DNA of 64,000 nucleotides, from positions 186,001 to 250,000 of the forward strand of contig JUEB01000011.1 of assembly GCA_000802095.1 (NCBI GenBank), written 5' to 3'. Origin of the DNA: Peptococcaceae bacterium BICA1-7 (GTDB lineage: Bacteria > Bacillota > Desulfotomaculia > Desulfotomaculales > Desulfocucumaceae). The notes below the pieces were generated by a model that was not told the DNA's origin, did no database searches, and worked only from the letters and a program-made list of their open reading frames with translations. Below, in pieces: positions 24,604 through 32,164 of the stretch. Position 1 is the first letter of the stretch. Every line of letters begins with the position of its first letter. The position numbers and the translations under genes were made by a program.

Positions 24604-25257
24604 ATGAATATTCCTTTTACCACAGGTCAGTTCCTGGCCATTTTCCAAAGCTACAACCAGGCCATTTGGCCAATGCAGGTGACCGCCTATATCTTGGGGA
24701 TGGCCGCAATATACCTGGCTGTACGTAAATCAAGGAACTCGGACAAAATTATCTGCGGCATACTGGCGATAATGTGGATATGGACAGGAGCAGCTTATCA
24801 TATTTCCTTTTTCAGCTCCATCAATAAGGCGGCCTACGCATTTGGAGCACTGTTTATTATGCAGGGGCTTCTCTTTACAATATATGGAGTAATAAAATCC
24901 GGCATATCTTTTAAGGTGGCCCCCTCCGGCATAGCCGCGGCGGGCTGTATTCTGACAGTATACTCAATGGTGGTTTACCCCGTTATAGGTCAGCTGCTTG
25001 GGCATGGTTACCCACAGTCGCCTGTTTTCGGGGTCACCCCCTGCCCCGTCACCATTTTCACCTTCGGACTTCTGCTTTGGGCTGAAAAAATGCCCAGACG
25101 GATACTACTGATCCCTTTGTTCTGGTCACTAATAGGCTCCTTTGCCGCATTCTCCCTTGGGATTCGTGAAGACATCGGTCTTCTGGCAGCCGGTATGGCA
25201 GGTACGTTACTTATACTGATCAAAAACCGGCAATTCTTAATTAGAAAACATGCTTAA
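24604..25257 (+). CDS. DUF6064 family membrane protein
   Basis: The 217-residue protein has about seven hydrophobic helices. The N-terminal FTTGQFLAIFQSYNQAIWPMQ is the family signature and VTPCPVTIFTFGLLLWA comes late. No biochemical role is known for DUF6064. It follows the PaaX-like gene by 19 bases with a strong AAAGGAGGAG site, so it is in the same transcript, which ends at the hairpin at 25260. Confidence 0.8.
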   Translation: MNIPFTTGQFLAIFQSYNQAIWPMQVTAYILGMAAIYLAVRKSRNSDKIICGILAIMWIWTGAAYHISFFSSINKAAYAFGALFIMQGLLFTIYGVIKSGISFKVAPSGIAAAGCILTVYSMVVYPVIGQLLGHGYPQSPVFGVTPCPVTIFTFGLLLWAEKMPRRILLIPLFWSLIGSFAAFSLGIREDIGLLAAGMAGTLLILIKNRQFLIRKHA

Positions 25258-25259
25258 AA

Positions 25260-25293
25260 GCCCGGACCCTAATTTATAAATTAGGGTCCGGGC
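25260..25293 (+). terminator. Strong hairpin terminator after DUF6064
   Basis: A perfect stem of about 16 bp is centred on ATTTATAAAT (GCCCGGACCCTAAT with its inverse). It separates the plus-strand DUF6064 gene from the convergent microprotein genes and probably ends both. Confidence 0.75.
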
Positions 25294-25322
25294 CCCGATA
25301 TAGTATTCCTTCAGCAAAAACA

Positions 25323-25436
25323 CTATTTTTTCTCGCCGTAGAAACCGCCGCCAAAACCGCTTCCGAAAACAAGCAGTATAAGAATCAGGAAGATTATGAA
25401 ACTGCCTCCACCGGCTCCACCAAGTCCGTATGACAT
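25323..25436 (-). CDS. YjcZ-type sporulation microprotein 1
   Basis: The protein has 37 residues: a glycine-rich start (MSYGLGGAGGGSF), a hydrophobic segment of I, L and F, then the conserved LLVFGSGFGGG end and a charged tail. It is behind an AGGAGGAT site. This is the pattern of YjcZ-family sporulation proteins of Bacilli and Clostridia, whose role is not settled. It is the last of three related genes in tandem. Confidence 0.8.
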   Translation of the reverse strand: MSYGLGGAGGGSFIIFLILILLVFGSGFGGGFYGEKK

Positions 25437-25490
25437 AATTATCCTCCTTTATATATTGTTTTTGGGCTTAAGTTAATTAAGCTTTTTTGG

Positions 25491-25646
25491 CTACTTCTTA
25501 TCTTCACCATAGTATCCGCCGTAACCGCCGAAGCTGCTGCCAAATACAAGCAGGATAAGAATTAGGAAAAGAATAAAGCTGCCATCAAAATAGGCTCCTC
25601 CGCCTCCGCCGCAGCCTGCTCCGCCTCCGCCATAACCAAATCCCAT
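25491..25646 (-). CDS. YjcZ-type sporulation microprotein 2
   Basis: The protein has 51 residues. An unusually long Gly-rich head with one Cys (GGGGAGCGGGGGAYFDG) precedes the same membrane segment and LLVFGSSFGGYGG end as its neighbour. AAAGGAGG lies before the ATG. It is clearly a paralogue of the genes at 25323 and 25808. Confidence 0.8.
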   Translation of the reverse strand: MGFGYGGGGAGCGGGGGAYFDGSFILFLILILLVFGSSFGGYGGYYGEDKK

Positions 25647-25807
25647 ATATATCCTCCTTTACTTTTTAATGTTTGCTACAATGCCATATATATTCAGAGG
25701 CTGCATTAATTGTTACTTCTTAGGAGAAATTGTGCCATTCGACAGCCGTGCCCTAAGACCCCATAAGGGGCTAAGGGAAAGAGGCCACTGATTTAACGTC
25801 AAGTCCG

Positions 25808-25909
25808 TTAATACGGCATGCTGCCGAACACCAGCAATATAAGGATCAAAAAGAGAATAAAACTGCCGTCAAAGTAGGGGGCTACAGCCCCGCCAAATCC
25901 GTATGCCAT
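25808..25909 (-). CDS. YjcZ-type sporulation microprotein 3
   Basis: The 33-residue protein has a short Gly-rich head (MAYGFGGAVAPYFDG), the hydrophobic segment SFILFLILILLVFGS shared with the other two, and a curtailed end (MPY). GGGAGGGT lies before the ATG. It lacks the Gly/Tyr tail of its paralogues, so it may be a shortened copy. Confidence 0.72.
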   Translation of the reverse strand: MAYGFGGAVAPYFDGSFILFLILILLVFGSMPY

Positions 25910-26049
25910 GTTATACCCTCCCTCTCATTTATTGTTTCACTGACAATATATTCACCAGGCCGGGTAAGGTGCACTGCCAACCTGCCATTTTTCCCATAGT
26001 CTACCTTAATACCAGGCCCATAAAGTAGCAGTGGCAACATTGGATACAT
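25882..26049 (-). CDS. Possible small protein upstream of the YjcZ cluster
   Basis: A 55-codon frame (MYPMLPLLLYGPGIKVDYG...) has ordinary codon use and reads like protein, including GRLAVHLTRPGEYIV. Its stop lies inside the third YjcZ gene, overlapping it by 28 bases. No ribosome site precedes it. It may be a real coupled gene or the end of a degraded one. Confidence 0.3.
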   Translation of the reverse strand: MYPMLPLLLYGPGIKVDYGKNGRLAVHLTRPGEYIVSETINEREGITWHTDLAGL

Positions 26050-26083
26050 ATATTGGTAAAAAACAGCCTTGGAGGTGTTTACC

Positions 26084-26197
26084 ATGTCAAACGGCTTAGG
26101 TTGCCTTTTTCCCAACCCGCTGACACTGACCAACCTATTACTGGGGATAATCATCCTGCTGCTGATTCTCATCCTAGTGGCCATTCTGGCCATTTAG
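26084..26197 (+). CDS. Hydrophobic microprotein, probably sporulation-related
   Basis: The 37-residue protein starts at an ATG behind GGAGGTG: polar start (MSNGLGCLFPNP), then a single membrane helix of I, L and V to the end. It resembles the YjcZ group in size and composition but lacks the FGS motif. It ends before the hairpin at 26329. I do not recognise a family. Confidence 0.55.
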   Translation: MSNGLGCLFPNPLTLTNLLLGIIILLLILILVAILAI

Positions 26198-26328
26198 GCT
26201 TCACCGCCAGGCCGGGCAGGAAGGTTGCTCCCCCGGATCCCGGAAATGAATGTTTCCGAAATCTTTATTTAATTTTACCCCCGCAACCTATGCCAAAGAG
26301 ATGCGGGCCGGGCAAGGGGAGCAAATAT

Positions 26329-26357
26329 AAGGCGGCGCACTAATAGTGCGCCGCCTT
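26329..26357. terminator. Bidirectional terminator between convergent genes
   Basis: AAGGCGGCGCACT pairs perfectly with AGTGCGCCGCCTT over AAT, then TATT. It separates the microprotein and the minus-strand histidine kinase. Confidence 0.75.
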
Positions 26358-26382
26358 ATTGCCCGGAAAGCCGGCATTACAG

Positions 26383-27552
26383 CTAACAGGGGCCGGTGCC
26401 CTCATTTTTAAAGTGCACCAAAAAGGTTGTGCCGGCACTACCCGTCTCCACGCCGATGACAGCGCCATGCCGGGCCGCCACCCCGTGGCACACAGCCAGG
26501 CCGAGGCCAGTTCCCATTTCCTTGGTGGTGAAAAAGGGGGTTCCTATCTTATCAATCAATTCCGGCTCTATACCTTTACCCTGATCTTTAACCGTTAATG
26601 CTACCCCTCCCCTTTCGGAATAGGTTCTTATGGTAAGCTCCCCGCCCGGTTCCATAGCCTCCAGCCCATTGCGGACGAGATTAAAGATGAGCTGCATTAT
26701 TTCCTTCTCATTAAGCTCCAGGTCAGGGATTTGGCCAGTTATAAGGGTGATACTCTTTCCCGAATGCACTGCCTCACCGATCATACGTGGATAAAGCAGC
26801 CTGATGATGTTATTCAGATTGGTCCACTTTAAATCCGCAGGCTTGCTCACCGCTACAGTCAGGAATTCCGTGATTATTGAATTGGCCCGGTCCAGCTCTG
26901 CAATCATAATATCATAGTATTCCATGAAATGCCTGCAGCCCTTTTTGCCTTTTAAAACCTGCAGCAATCCCCGGACAGTGGTCATGGGGTTTCTTATTTC
27001 ATGACCAATACCGGCCGCCACCTGACCCACCAGGTTAAACCTGTCCAGGCTGGCCAGCTCTCTTTCCTTTTGTGCTGACATGTGCCCGGAAATATCCCTG
27101 TAGATGCTCACCAGCGCCTTTGGCCTCCCTCTGCGGCCCAGAATCAGCGAAGTATTAATTTCTACCTGGCAGGGAGTGCTTTCAGCTTTCAGTATTGAAT
27201 ACCTGGCAATCTTTGTGGAGCCGTTCTGCAAAATCATTCCAAAATCTTTACGGGCACGCTCCCTGTCTTCCGGAACAAAAAAATCAATTGAGTTTTTCCC
27301 AACCAGAAAATCCTTGTTTTCAGTACCGTATATAACGGCTGCCTGGTGGTTGGCCATTATAATACGGTCATTGATGTCTGAAATGATAATGGCGTCGGGT
27401 GAAGTCTCCAACAGGCTGCGGTATATTTTTTCATTATCTCTGAGCTGCTCATTGACCTCCCTTTCCAGGGCCAATAGACTCTCCGTTTCCTTCACCAGCC
27501 TGACCAGTTCCCCCTGGTCACCCTGGTTATAGACACCATCCCGGTTAATCAT
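26383..27552 (-). CDS. PAS-domain sensor histidine kinase, sporulation-kinase type
   Basis: The protein has 389 residues, starting at ATG 27552; the GTG at 27567 lies within the ribosome site. A coiled N-terminus is followed by one PAS domain (about residues 45-155) and a short linker. The dimerisation helix carries the H-box GIGHEIRNPMTTVRGLL, then come the ATPase N-box (NLVRNGLEAM) and G-boxes (DQGKGIE, GTGLGLAVC). There is no membrane helix. The H-box style and lack of a response-regulator neighbour are those of orphan kinases that feed Spo0F/Spo0A in spore formers. That role is inference. Confidence 0.9.
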   Translation of the reverse strand: MINRDGVYNQGDQGELVRLVKETESLLALEREVNEQLRDNEKIYRSLLETSPDAIIISDINDRIIMANHQAAVIYGTENKDFLVGKNSIDFFVPEDRERARKDFGMILQNGSTKIARYSILKAESTPCQVEINTSLILGRRGRPKALVSIYRDISGHMSAQKERELASLDRFNLVGQVAAGIGHEIRNPMTTVRGLLQVLKGKKGCRHFMEYYDIMIAELDRANSIITEFLTVAVSKPADLKWTNLNNIIRLLYPRMIGEAVHSGKSITLITGQIPDLELNEKEIMQLIFNLVRNGLEAMEPGGELTIRTYSERGGVALTVKDQGKGIEPELIDKIGTPFFTTKEMGTGLGLAVCHGVAARHGAVIGVETGSAGTTFLVHFKNEGTGPC

Positions 27553-27796
27553 CTCCAGAACCTCCACAATACAAAACCTGACACACTCTGTAGTGTTCAG
27601 TTATATTCCGACATTCAGTCTATAAAAACCTAATGCCCAGACAGGGGTTACCCCCTTCCGGGCATTCCATATATTTACTTGAAAACCAAACACAATTTTA
27701 TCAAATATTTTAATATTGTGGAATACTAAAAAGAAAATTTTTTATTTCAGTTATAATTAGTATTTTTTTAGAAAACAGGAGGAGGAGACTGATATC

Positions 27797-28057
27797 ATTA
27801 ATTTACTGGCCGGCATCACCACCGACGCTGTAAACAAGCTGCATGAGGCTGGTCCCGAGGACCTGGAGGACGCATCAAAAATGGCTGTCAGCTTTCTTAA
27901 CCTGGGCACCCGCCTCTTAAAGGAAAGCCCTGCCTTCAGAGAGGCCTTTGCCCAGGTTCACACTGAATTTTTTAAATACCCGGAGGCGGCGGATACAATC
28001 CGGCAGGCAATTGCCGCCCTGGACAGGTCTACAGCCTCCGGCCCCGGGCTAAGCTGA
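27797..28057 (+). CDS. Small helical protein with a non-AUG start
   Basis: An open frame of 86 codons reads INLLAGITTDAVNKLHEAGPEDLEDAS... and ends in SGPGLS. Composition is ordinary and mostly helical. A very strong AGGAGGAGGA site ends at 27786, but the frame has no ATG, GTG or TTG near it. Only ATC 27794 or ATT 27797 stand at the right distance (7 or 10 bases), so an AUU/AUC start is likely. The family is unknown. It lies between the kinase and the thioredoxin-like gene. Confidence 0.6.
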   Translation: MNLLAGITTDAVNKLHEAGPEDLEDASKMAVSFLNLGTRLLKESPAFREAFAQVHTEFFKYPEAADTIRQAIAALDRSTASGPGLS

Positions 28058-28081
28058 AGTGATGGTGGAAGGCCTATTTCC

Positions 28082-28387
28082 CTAATCCAGCCTCTCCAAC
28101 CCTATTCCCTCCAGATAACTTACAACTGCCTCCGCATCTATTTTACCCCTGGACACAACTTCGCCGCCAATAACCACCCGGGGGTAAGATTGGTCGCCGC
28201 CGGGCTGGTAGCCATAACATAGAGATACAAGACTCCCGTAATACCAGCCCAGAAGGCCCTCCAAATACTTATAGTCGGGATAATGATTTCTTCGCACCGA
28301 AGAACAGTCTGCGGGCACTCACCCTGAACGGGCAAAGCTTTCCGGAGGAACATCCCCCACTACCACGACCTTTAACACTGAACCCAC
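28082..28387 (-). CDS. Thioredoxin-like protein with in-frame TGA, candidate selenoprotein
   Basis: From GTG 28387 (9 bases behind GGGGAGG) the frame reads SVLKVVVVGDVPPESFARSG, then TGA (28319-28321, codon 23), then VPADCSSVRRN and on to the stop at 28082. Both sides are continuous and look like one thioredoxin-fold protein: first strand VLKVVVVG, redox turn at the TGA and a Cys five codons later (U-x4-C), then the cis-Pro strand SYPRVVIGGEVVSRG and a last helix AEAVVSYLEGIG. A 6-bp hairpin with a GG-starting loop sits 14 bases after the TGA, as in bacterial SECIS elements. Total 101 codons. The alternative is a gene killed by a stop, or a short protein from GTG 28318. Confidence 0.55.
28288..28304 (-). 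promoter_or_regulatory. SECIS-like hairpin 3' of the in-frame TGA
   Basis: On the minus strand TTCTTC pairs with GAAGAA across the loop GGTGC. The loop begins 20 bases after the TGA and has G in its first two positions. Both fit the bacterial SECIS model (loop 16-37 bases from the UGA, upper stem 4-16 bp). The stem is AU-rich, so stability is modest. Confidence 0.45.
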
Positions 28388-28547
28388 CGCACCATACCTC
28401 CCCTTAATTCTTCTCATTCCTATTCTGACAGATACCAGTTTTTTTGGCAAACCAGGGCCGTAAATACTATGCCCGGCATTTCTTATTAAAAAGGATATTT
28501 GTTCCCCGGTGTAGAAAAAATTATCAAATTGCCCTGGAGGTATTGTA

Positions 28548-29285
28548 ATGCCCGATCAACCATGCCCTAAATGCGGCGGCAGGGGAGTATACATAAAGGA
28601 CGGCCCTGCGGCGGTTATCTGCGGCTGCACCGTAAAAGCCAGAGTTATAAACCTGGCCAGGTCGTCGCACATGACCGGAGAGCTAAGTAAGAAAACTTTC
28701 CAAAGCTTCTCCCTGGAGTACTATTCCAAAACCCAAAAGGACCCTTTCGGTGAAATGACCCATTATGAAATAGCGGCCAGGGCACTGGATACCTGCCGGG
28801 CCTTCGTAAGTGACTGCCTTTCAGGTAAAAATCCCCGGGGCCTTTATATATTCGGTGGAGTGGGATCCGGCAAGACACACCTCGCCTGCAGTGTCGCCAA
28901 CCATCTGATCAGGGGGGGCACCGAGGTTCTTTTTGTAGTGGTGCCCGATTATCTTGATGAGATAAAGCACTCCTGGGATGGGGGAAGTCATTCCAGCGAA
29001 AAGGAGATACTGGACAGGGCCAGGGAGGTATCTGTGCTGGTTATGGACGACCTGGGCGCCCACAGCTACTCGGAATGGACAAAAAGCAGGATTTACGCCA
29101 TTTTAAACCACCGTATAAACAACAGCCTTCCCACTGTGATCACATCCAACCTGGAATACCTGGAAATAGGAAATTACCTGGATTACCGAATCAGCTCAAG
29201 GATTACCGAGCTGTGCCGCCCGGTAATTATACTGGTAGACAGGAATGAAGACATCCGCCTGAAAAAACTGTTGGAGGAGGCGTGA
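28548..29285 (+). CDS. DnaC/DnaI-like AAA+ ATPase
   Basis: The protein has 245 residues. A short N-terminal zinc ribbon (CPKCGGRG then CGC) precedes the AAA+ domain: Walker A GGVGSGKTHLA near residue 105, Walker B VLVMDDLGA near 165, and sensor TVITSNLEY near 205. This is the DnaC/DnaI/IstB branch that loads replicative helicase or serves transposition. There is no transposase partner, so a helicase-loader-like or primosome role is the better guess. It stands alone, with a GGAGGT site and a large inverted repeat behind it. Confidence 0.85.
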   Translation: MPDQPCPKCGGRGVYIKDGPAAVICGCTVKARVINLARSSHMTGELSKKTFQSFSLEYYSKTQKDPFGEMTHYEIAARALDTCRAFVSDCLSGKNPRGLYIFGGVGSGKTHLACSVANHLIRGGTEVLFVVVPDYLDEIKHSWDGGSHSSEKEILDRAREVSVLVMDDLGAHSYSEWTKSRIYAILNHRINNSLPTVITSNLEYLEIGNYLDYRISSRITELCRPVIILVDRNEDIRLKKLLEEA

Positions 29286-29301
29286 AAGAATTACCCTGAA
29301 A

Positions 29302-29361
29302 GGCCTTTTGGCAGTTCGTTATTTTTATGATAAAATAAATAAAACGAACTGCCAGAAGGCC
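29302..29361 (+). terminator. Long inverted repeat after the DnaC-like gene
   Basis: GGCCTTTTGGCAGTTCGTT pairs with its inverse 22 bases later over 19 bp with one G-U pair. The loop is AT-rich and partly self-complementary. Placement suggests a terminator of the DnaC-like gene; the length is unusual for one. Confidence 0.55.
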
Positions 29362-29412
29362 GTATTTATTCTATGAGCCCGGAACTGGCACAACCTTCCT
29401 GCCAAACGAGGC

Positions 29413-29441
29413 TTGACTTTTGTCACCCCGTTTGTTAGAAT
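29413..29441 (+). promoter_or_regulatory. Promoter of the His-Gln-Lys tRNA operon
   Basis: TTGACT and TAGAAT are separated by 17 bases, about 80 bases before tRNA-His. This is a near-consensus vegetative promoter in the right orientation, with no other gene to serve. Confidence 0.7.
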
Positions 29442-29518
29442 AATTCTTGCTGACGGGATGGGCTGACCACCCTGAAGATGGGGTATCCTATCAATCGGCA
29501 GTTAGTTTCAAAAAATAT

Positions 29519-29596
29519 GGTGGATGTAGCTCAGGTGGTTAGAGTACCAGATTGTGGCTCTGGGGGCCGTGGGTTCGAGTCCCATCATCCACCCCA
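29519..29596 (+). tRNA. tRNA-His (anticodon GUG)
   Basis: A full cloverleaf with acceptor GTGGATG/CATCCAC. It has the His-specific extra G at -1 (29519) facing C73, anticodon loop ATTGTGGC with GUG, T-loop TTCGAGT and an encoded CCA at 29594-29596. Confidence 0.95.
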
Positions 29597-29605
29597 AAAT
29601 TATAC

Positions 29606-29680
29606 TGGGGCGTCGCCAAGCGGTAAGGCACCGGTCTTTGGAATCGGCATTCGTTGGTTCGAATCCAGCCGCCCCAGCCA
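29606..29680 (+). tRNA. tRNA-Gln (anticodon UUG)
   Basis: Acceptor TGGGGCG/CGCCCCA, anticodon UUG in TCTTTGGAA, discriminator G and encoded CCA. It follows tRNA-His by 9 bases in the same transcript. Confidence 0.95.
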
Positions 29681-29713
29681 CTATCTTTAATGGCCGCTCT
29701 GCGGCCTCAGTTT

Positions 29714-29789
29714 GAGCCATTAGCTCAGTTGGTAGAGCACCTGACTTTTAATCAGGGTGTCGTTGGTTCGAGTCCAACATGGCTCACCA
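29714..29789 (+). tRNA. tRNA-Lys (anticodon UUU)
   Basis: Acceptor GAGCCAT/ATGGCTC, anticodon UUU in ACTTTTAAT, discriminator A and encoded CCA. It is the last tRNA of the three-gene operon; a terminator follows 5 bases later. Confidence 0.96.
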
Positions 29790-29793
29790 AGGC

Positions 29794-29823
29794 AGCGCCC
29801 GGTAATACCGGGCGTTGTTTTTT
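29794..29823 (+). terminator. Terminator of the tRNA operon
   Basis: GCGCCCGGT pairs with ACCGGGCGT across AAT and is followed by a run of T. Confidence 0.88.
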
Positions 29824-29855
29824 AGTTGCCTGGCTATATAATAACTGTTCCGGCA

Positions 29856-29884
29856 TTGCCTTTATTTAATTTATCCTGTATAAT
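29856..29884 (+). promoter_or_regulatory. Promoter of tRNA-Leu
   Basis: TTGCCT and a perfect TATAAT are 17 bases apart, 26 bases before the tRNA-Leu 5' end. Confidence 0.65.
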
Positions 29885-29910
29885 TTTTTCTGCAGCTTAT
29901 ATATTTACAT

Positions 29911-29996
29911 GCGGGCGTGGCGGAACGGCAGACGCGCTGGACTTAGGATCCAGTGGGAGCAATCTCGTGGAGGTTCAAGTCCTCTCGCCCGCACCA
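29911..29996 (+). tRNA. tRNA-Leu (anticodon UAG)
   Basis: An 86-base class II tRNA with acceptor GCGGGCG/CGCCCGC, anticodon UAG in ACTTAGGAT, a long variable arm (GGGAGCAATCTCGTGG region), T-loop TTCAAGT, A73 and encoded CCA. It has its own promoter, separate from the His-Gln-Lys operon. Confidence 0.95.
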
Positions 29997-30337
29997 ATCA
30001 ATATTATCAGGGGTTTTTACAAATTGGGATTTGCTTCCACCCTCTTAATTACATGCGAATCCAATGCGTATATTTTAACCCCACTGGATTTCCCCTTTTA
30101 CTGCTTTTGTCAGGAAATACTGGAGCAGCGAAAGGGGTTTATTATGTTATGGCGAAAGAGAAGGTTTTACGAATCAGGAAGGATGTGCAATCTTGCTTTT
30201 AAGGATAATTCTGCAGTAGCAGAACAGCTGTTCCATGGTGATGTGTACCAGTGTAGCAAAAAATTCCTCGTTGTAACGTATTTTTCAATAAACACAAACA
30301 AAAACTAAACCTGCACGTTGAGGGAGGAGGCTATACT
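29997..30337. other. Gene-free stretch with a diverged repeat copy
   Basis: No convincing gene is visible between tRNA-Leu and the CBO0543 gene. A frame containing MLWRKRRFYESGRM... is open, but the segment 30115-30158 is repeated in diverged form at 32495-32538, where the frame is not kept. I therefore treat it as intergenic repeat DNA rather than a gene. Confidence 0.5.
30115..30158 (+). repeat. Diverged direct repeat, copy 1 (copy 2 at 32495-32538)
   Basis: The 44 bases beginning AAATACTGGAGC and ending GCGAAAG recur at 32495-32538 with about 80 percent identity, in the same orientation. The copies flank the CBO0543/transposase/DUF3231 block, so they may mark an old insertion or duplication. 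Confidence 0.55.
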
Positions 30338-30832
30338 TTGGAAAATCTTATATGGGCTATTGGGTTATGGGCGCTTGTGTTTGTCTTAATACCAATAGAA
30401 AGACTAAAGGAAATTTGGCCGGTTGCGGTGGTCGGTATCATCTGGCAATTCATTATGAACTACATGATGATCGAGGGGGGTTACTACCGTTTCAACAGTT
30501 GGATTGTTATTATTGCCGGTGTTCCACTCTTTCACCTAATCGGCGGGGCTGGTGGATCTATCCTCCTGCTTAACTGGATGAAACGGAATCCGCTGTATAA
30601 CGTCATTCTGGTATTGTTTTTTAGTGGGTTATTGCTGTTGTCAGAATCAATAATGATCCGTTACGGAGCTTTCCAGTATACAAACGGTTTTAATTCCTTC
30701 CTCAGTTACCTTCAAAATGTGGCGGGGCTATCTATACTGGTATGGTTATCGTTAGCCCTGGTTGGTCAGGAGAAAATTCATGGGGGAAATAAGACTCGCT
30801 TTTTTAGAAAACTACCTTTTACTGGGGAGTAA
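30338..30832 (+). CDS. CBO0543-family small membrane protein
   Basis: The 164-residue protein has four or five hydrophobic helices, starting at TTG behind GGGAGGAGG. The N-terminus (MENLIWAIGLWALVFVLIP) is nearly the same as that of the truncated gene at 32161-32313 on the other strand. Length and helix pattern fit CBO0543, a spore-former family of unknown role. It lies just before the transposase remnant. Confidence 0.75.
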   Translation: MENLIWAIGLWALVFVLIPIERLKEIWPVAVVGIIWQFIMNYMMIEGGYYRFNSWIVIIAGVPLFHLIGGAGGSILLLNWMKRNPLYNVILVLFFSGLLLLSESIMIRYGAFQYTNGFNSFLSYLQNVAGLSILVWLSLALVGQEKIHGGNKTRFFRKLPFTGE

Positions 30833-30838
30833 TTATTA

Positions 30839-31118
30839 TATTGAAGAAGGAGAAAAGGCTAAGCTGTAGGCAGGGTTACGTCTTAGGAACAGATTAAGAG
30901 AGAATAGTATCGTCGAGAAGTGCATAAACGGTAAAATAATGGAAAAGCGCCCTGTATTAAAAGAAGAAGCCCGTTTTGACGGGTAATATGTGCTGCGCAC
31001 CAACTGCCAGCATAATACTGACCAGGTTGCCATTGCTTACAAAGACCTGTGGCGTGTGGAGCGGGCCTTCCGGTAAATTAAATCCAGCCTGGACCTGAGG
31101 CCGGTTTACCACTGGAGA
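30839..31118 (+). mobile_element. Decayed IS1634/IS4-type transposase fragment
   Basis: Reading through TAA stops, the segment gives MEKRPVLKEEARFDG, YVLRTNCQHNTDQVAIAYKD, LWRVERAFR and IKSSLDLRPVYHWRD. This is the C-terminal catalytic part of IS1634-family transposases, including the conserved Y-K-x-LW-x-V-E-R-x-F-R box with the last acidic residue. At least two in-frame stops and loss of the rest show that it is dead. No terminal inverted repeats were recognised. Confidence 0.8.
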
Positions 31119-31162
31119 GACTTTTTCAAGTTGCAAACTTGAGTCAAAGGGATATATTGGAA

Positions 31163-32164
31163 TTATCCCTTTTTTGAACTGACCACCGGCGGGTTGTCCA
31201 GGGCGTGCCTTTTTTTAGCCAACTCCATGAGCTTCTGATACTCTTCTATTTCCGTTGAAAGGAACTCCTCGAAAACCTCTATTATATCGCTTCTCATGCA
31301 AGCTATAAGCGCCCGGGTGTGGTAAAGTATTGCGGCCTGAAAAGATACTGTAAGGGTTCCTATTATTTCTTCTTCTGTCATCCTGATTTTGTCAGCCATT
31401 TCAGGTGGCTTCTGATTTATCCGCCTAACAGGTCTGGGAGGAACAGTGAATCCCTCTTTTTTTAGTATATTTTCAAGCCTCTCCATCTGAGGAACTGCGA
31501 CCTGGTTAAGTCCACGCGTGAGAAGGTTAATTAAAACTTTATCGTCCGAGTCAGCGATATATGACTCCAGGTTCATGATGCTTAAATGCCTGGCTCCGAG
31601 CTCATCCCAGAGAAAAAACACCTCTCCCATGTGCAGGCTATTATCCTTTGCCGTAGCCGGGGGGGGCATACTAAAAACCTTTCTCCTTTTGCCAAAATTT
31701 ACAATTAGCTTGTAGGCTTTAATCTCGTTCAAAAGGAGATCAGTAAATATTTTTCTCACCGATTCCCTGGTGTATGCTCCTACTGCCTTAGCGTTGTTAA
31801 GCAGTAATGTCTGACCCCAGGATACGATGTTTAACAGTATTTCATCATCACTTAATTTTACATCCTGCCCTGACCCTGGGTTTCCCTGGTAGAGCTTGGT
31901 TGCAGGATGGGGTGGTACGGTAAAGCCCTCATTTTTAAGTAATTTTTCTATCCTATTAATCCTGGTTGCTTTTATTCCCTGTATGATGCCGGTTAGAAAA
32001 ACCTGAAGTTCAGTATCCTCCGAGTTCATCAAATAAGTTTCGATGACCTCAATAATTTTATAACCGGAGGTAAGCCCTTCCCACATATAATAAATCTCTC
32101 CGGCATGAAGCGGTGTGACTGGTTGCTGTTGTTGAAACGGAAGTAGTTTTTTAAATATATTCAT
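31163..32164 (-). CDS. DUF3231 protein with two repeated domains
   Basis: The 333-residue protein is built from two similar helical halves (about 1-165 and 170-333). Each begins with a H-x-G-E-[IV]-[YF]-x-[ML]-W motif (LHAGEIYYMWEGL, LHMGEVFFLWDEL) and holds a GFTVPP turn. This is the DUF3231 family, common in Bacilli and Clostridia, with a ferritin-like four-helix fold and some link to spores. The start codon overlaps the stop of the truncated CBO0543 gene upstream (ATGA), so translation is coupled. Confidence 0.87.
   Translation of the reverse strand: MNIFKKLLPFQQQQPVTPLHAGEIYYMWEGLTSGYKIIEVIETYLMNSEDTELQVFLTGIIQGIKATRINRIEKLLKNEGFTVPPHPATKLYQGNPGSGQDVKLSDDEILLNIVSWGQTLLLNNAKAVGAYTRESVRKIFTDLLLNEIKAYKLIVNFGKRRKVFSMPPPATAKDNSLHMGEVFFLWDELGARHLSIMNLESYIADSDDKVLINLLTRGLNQVAVPQMERLENILKKEGFTVPPRPVRRINQKPPEMADKIRMTEEEIIGTLTVSFQAAILYHTRALIACMRSDIIEVFEEFLSTEIEEYQKLMELAKKRHALDNPPVVSSKKG

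Noticed and set aside
29478-30308. Open frames across the tRNA cluster
   Set aside because: They translate the tRNA genes and intergenic DNA; no independent evidence of coding.
30839-31118. Read-through or selenocysteine recoding in the transposase fragment
   Set aside because: The interrupting codons are TAA and the rest of the gene is missing; plain decay explains it.
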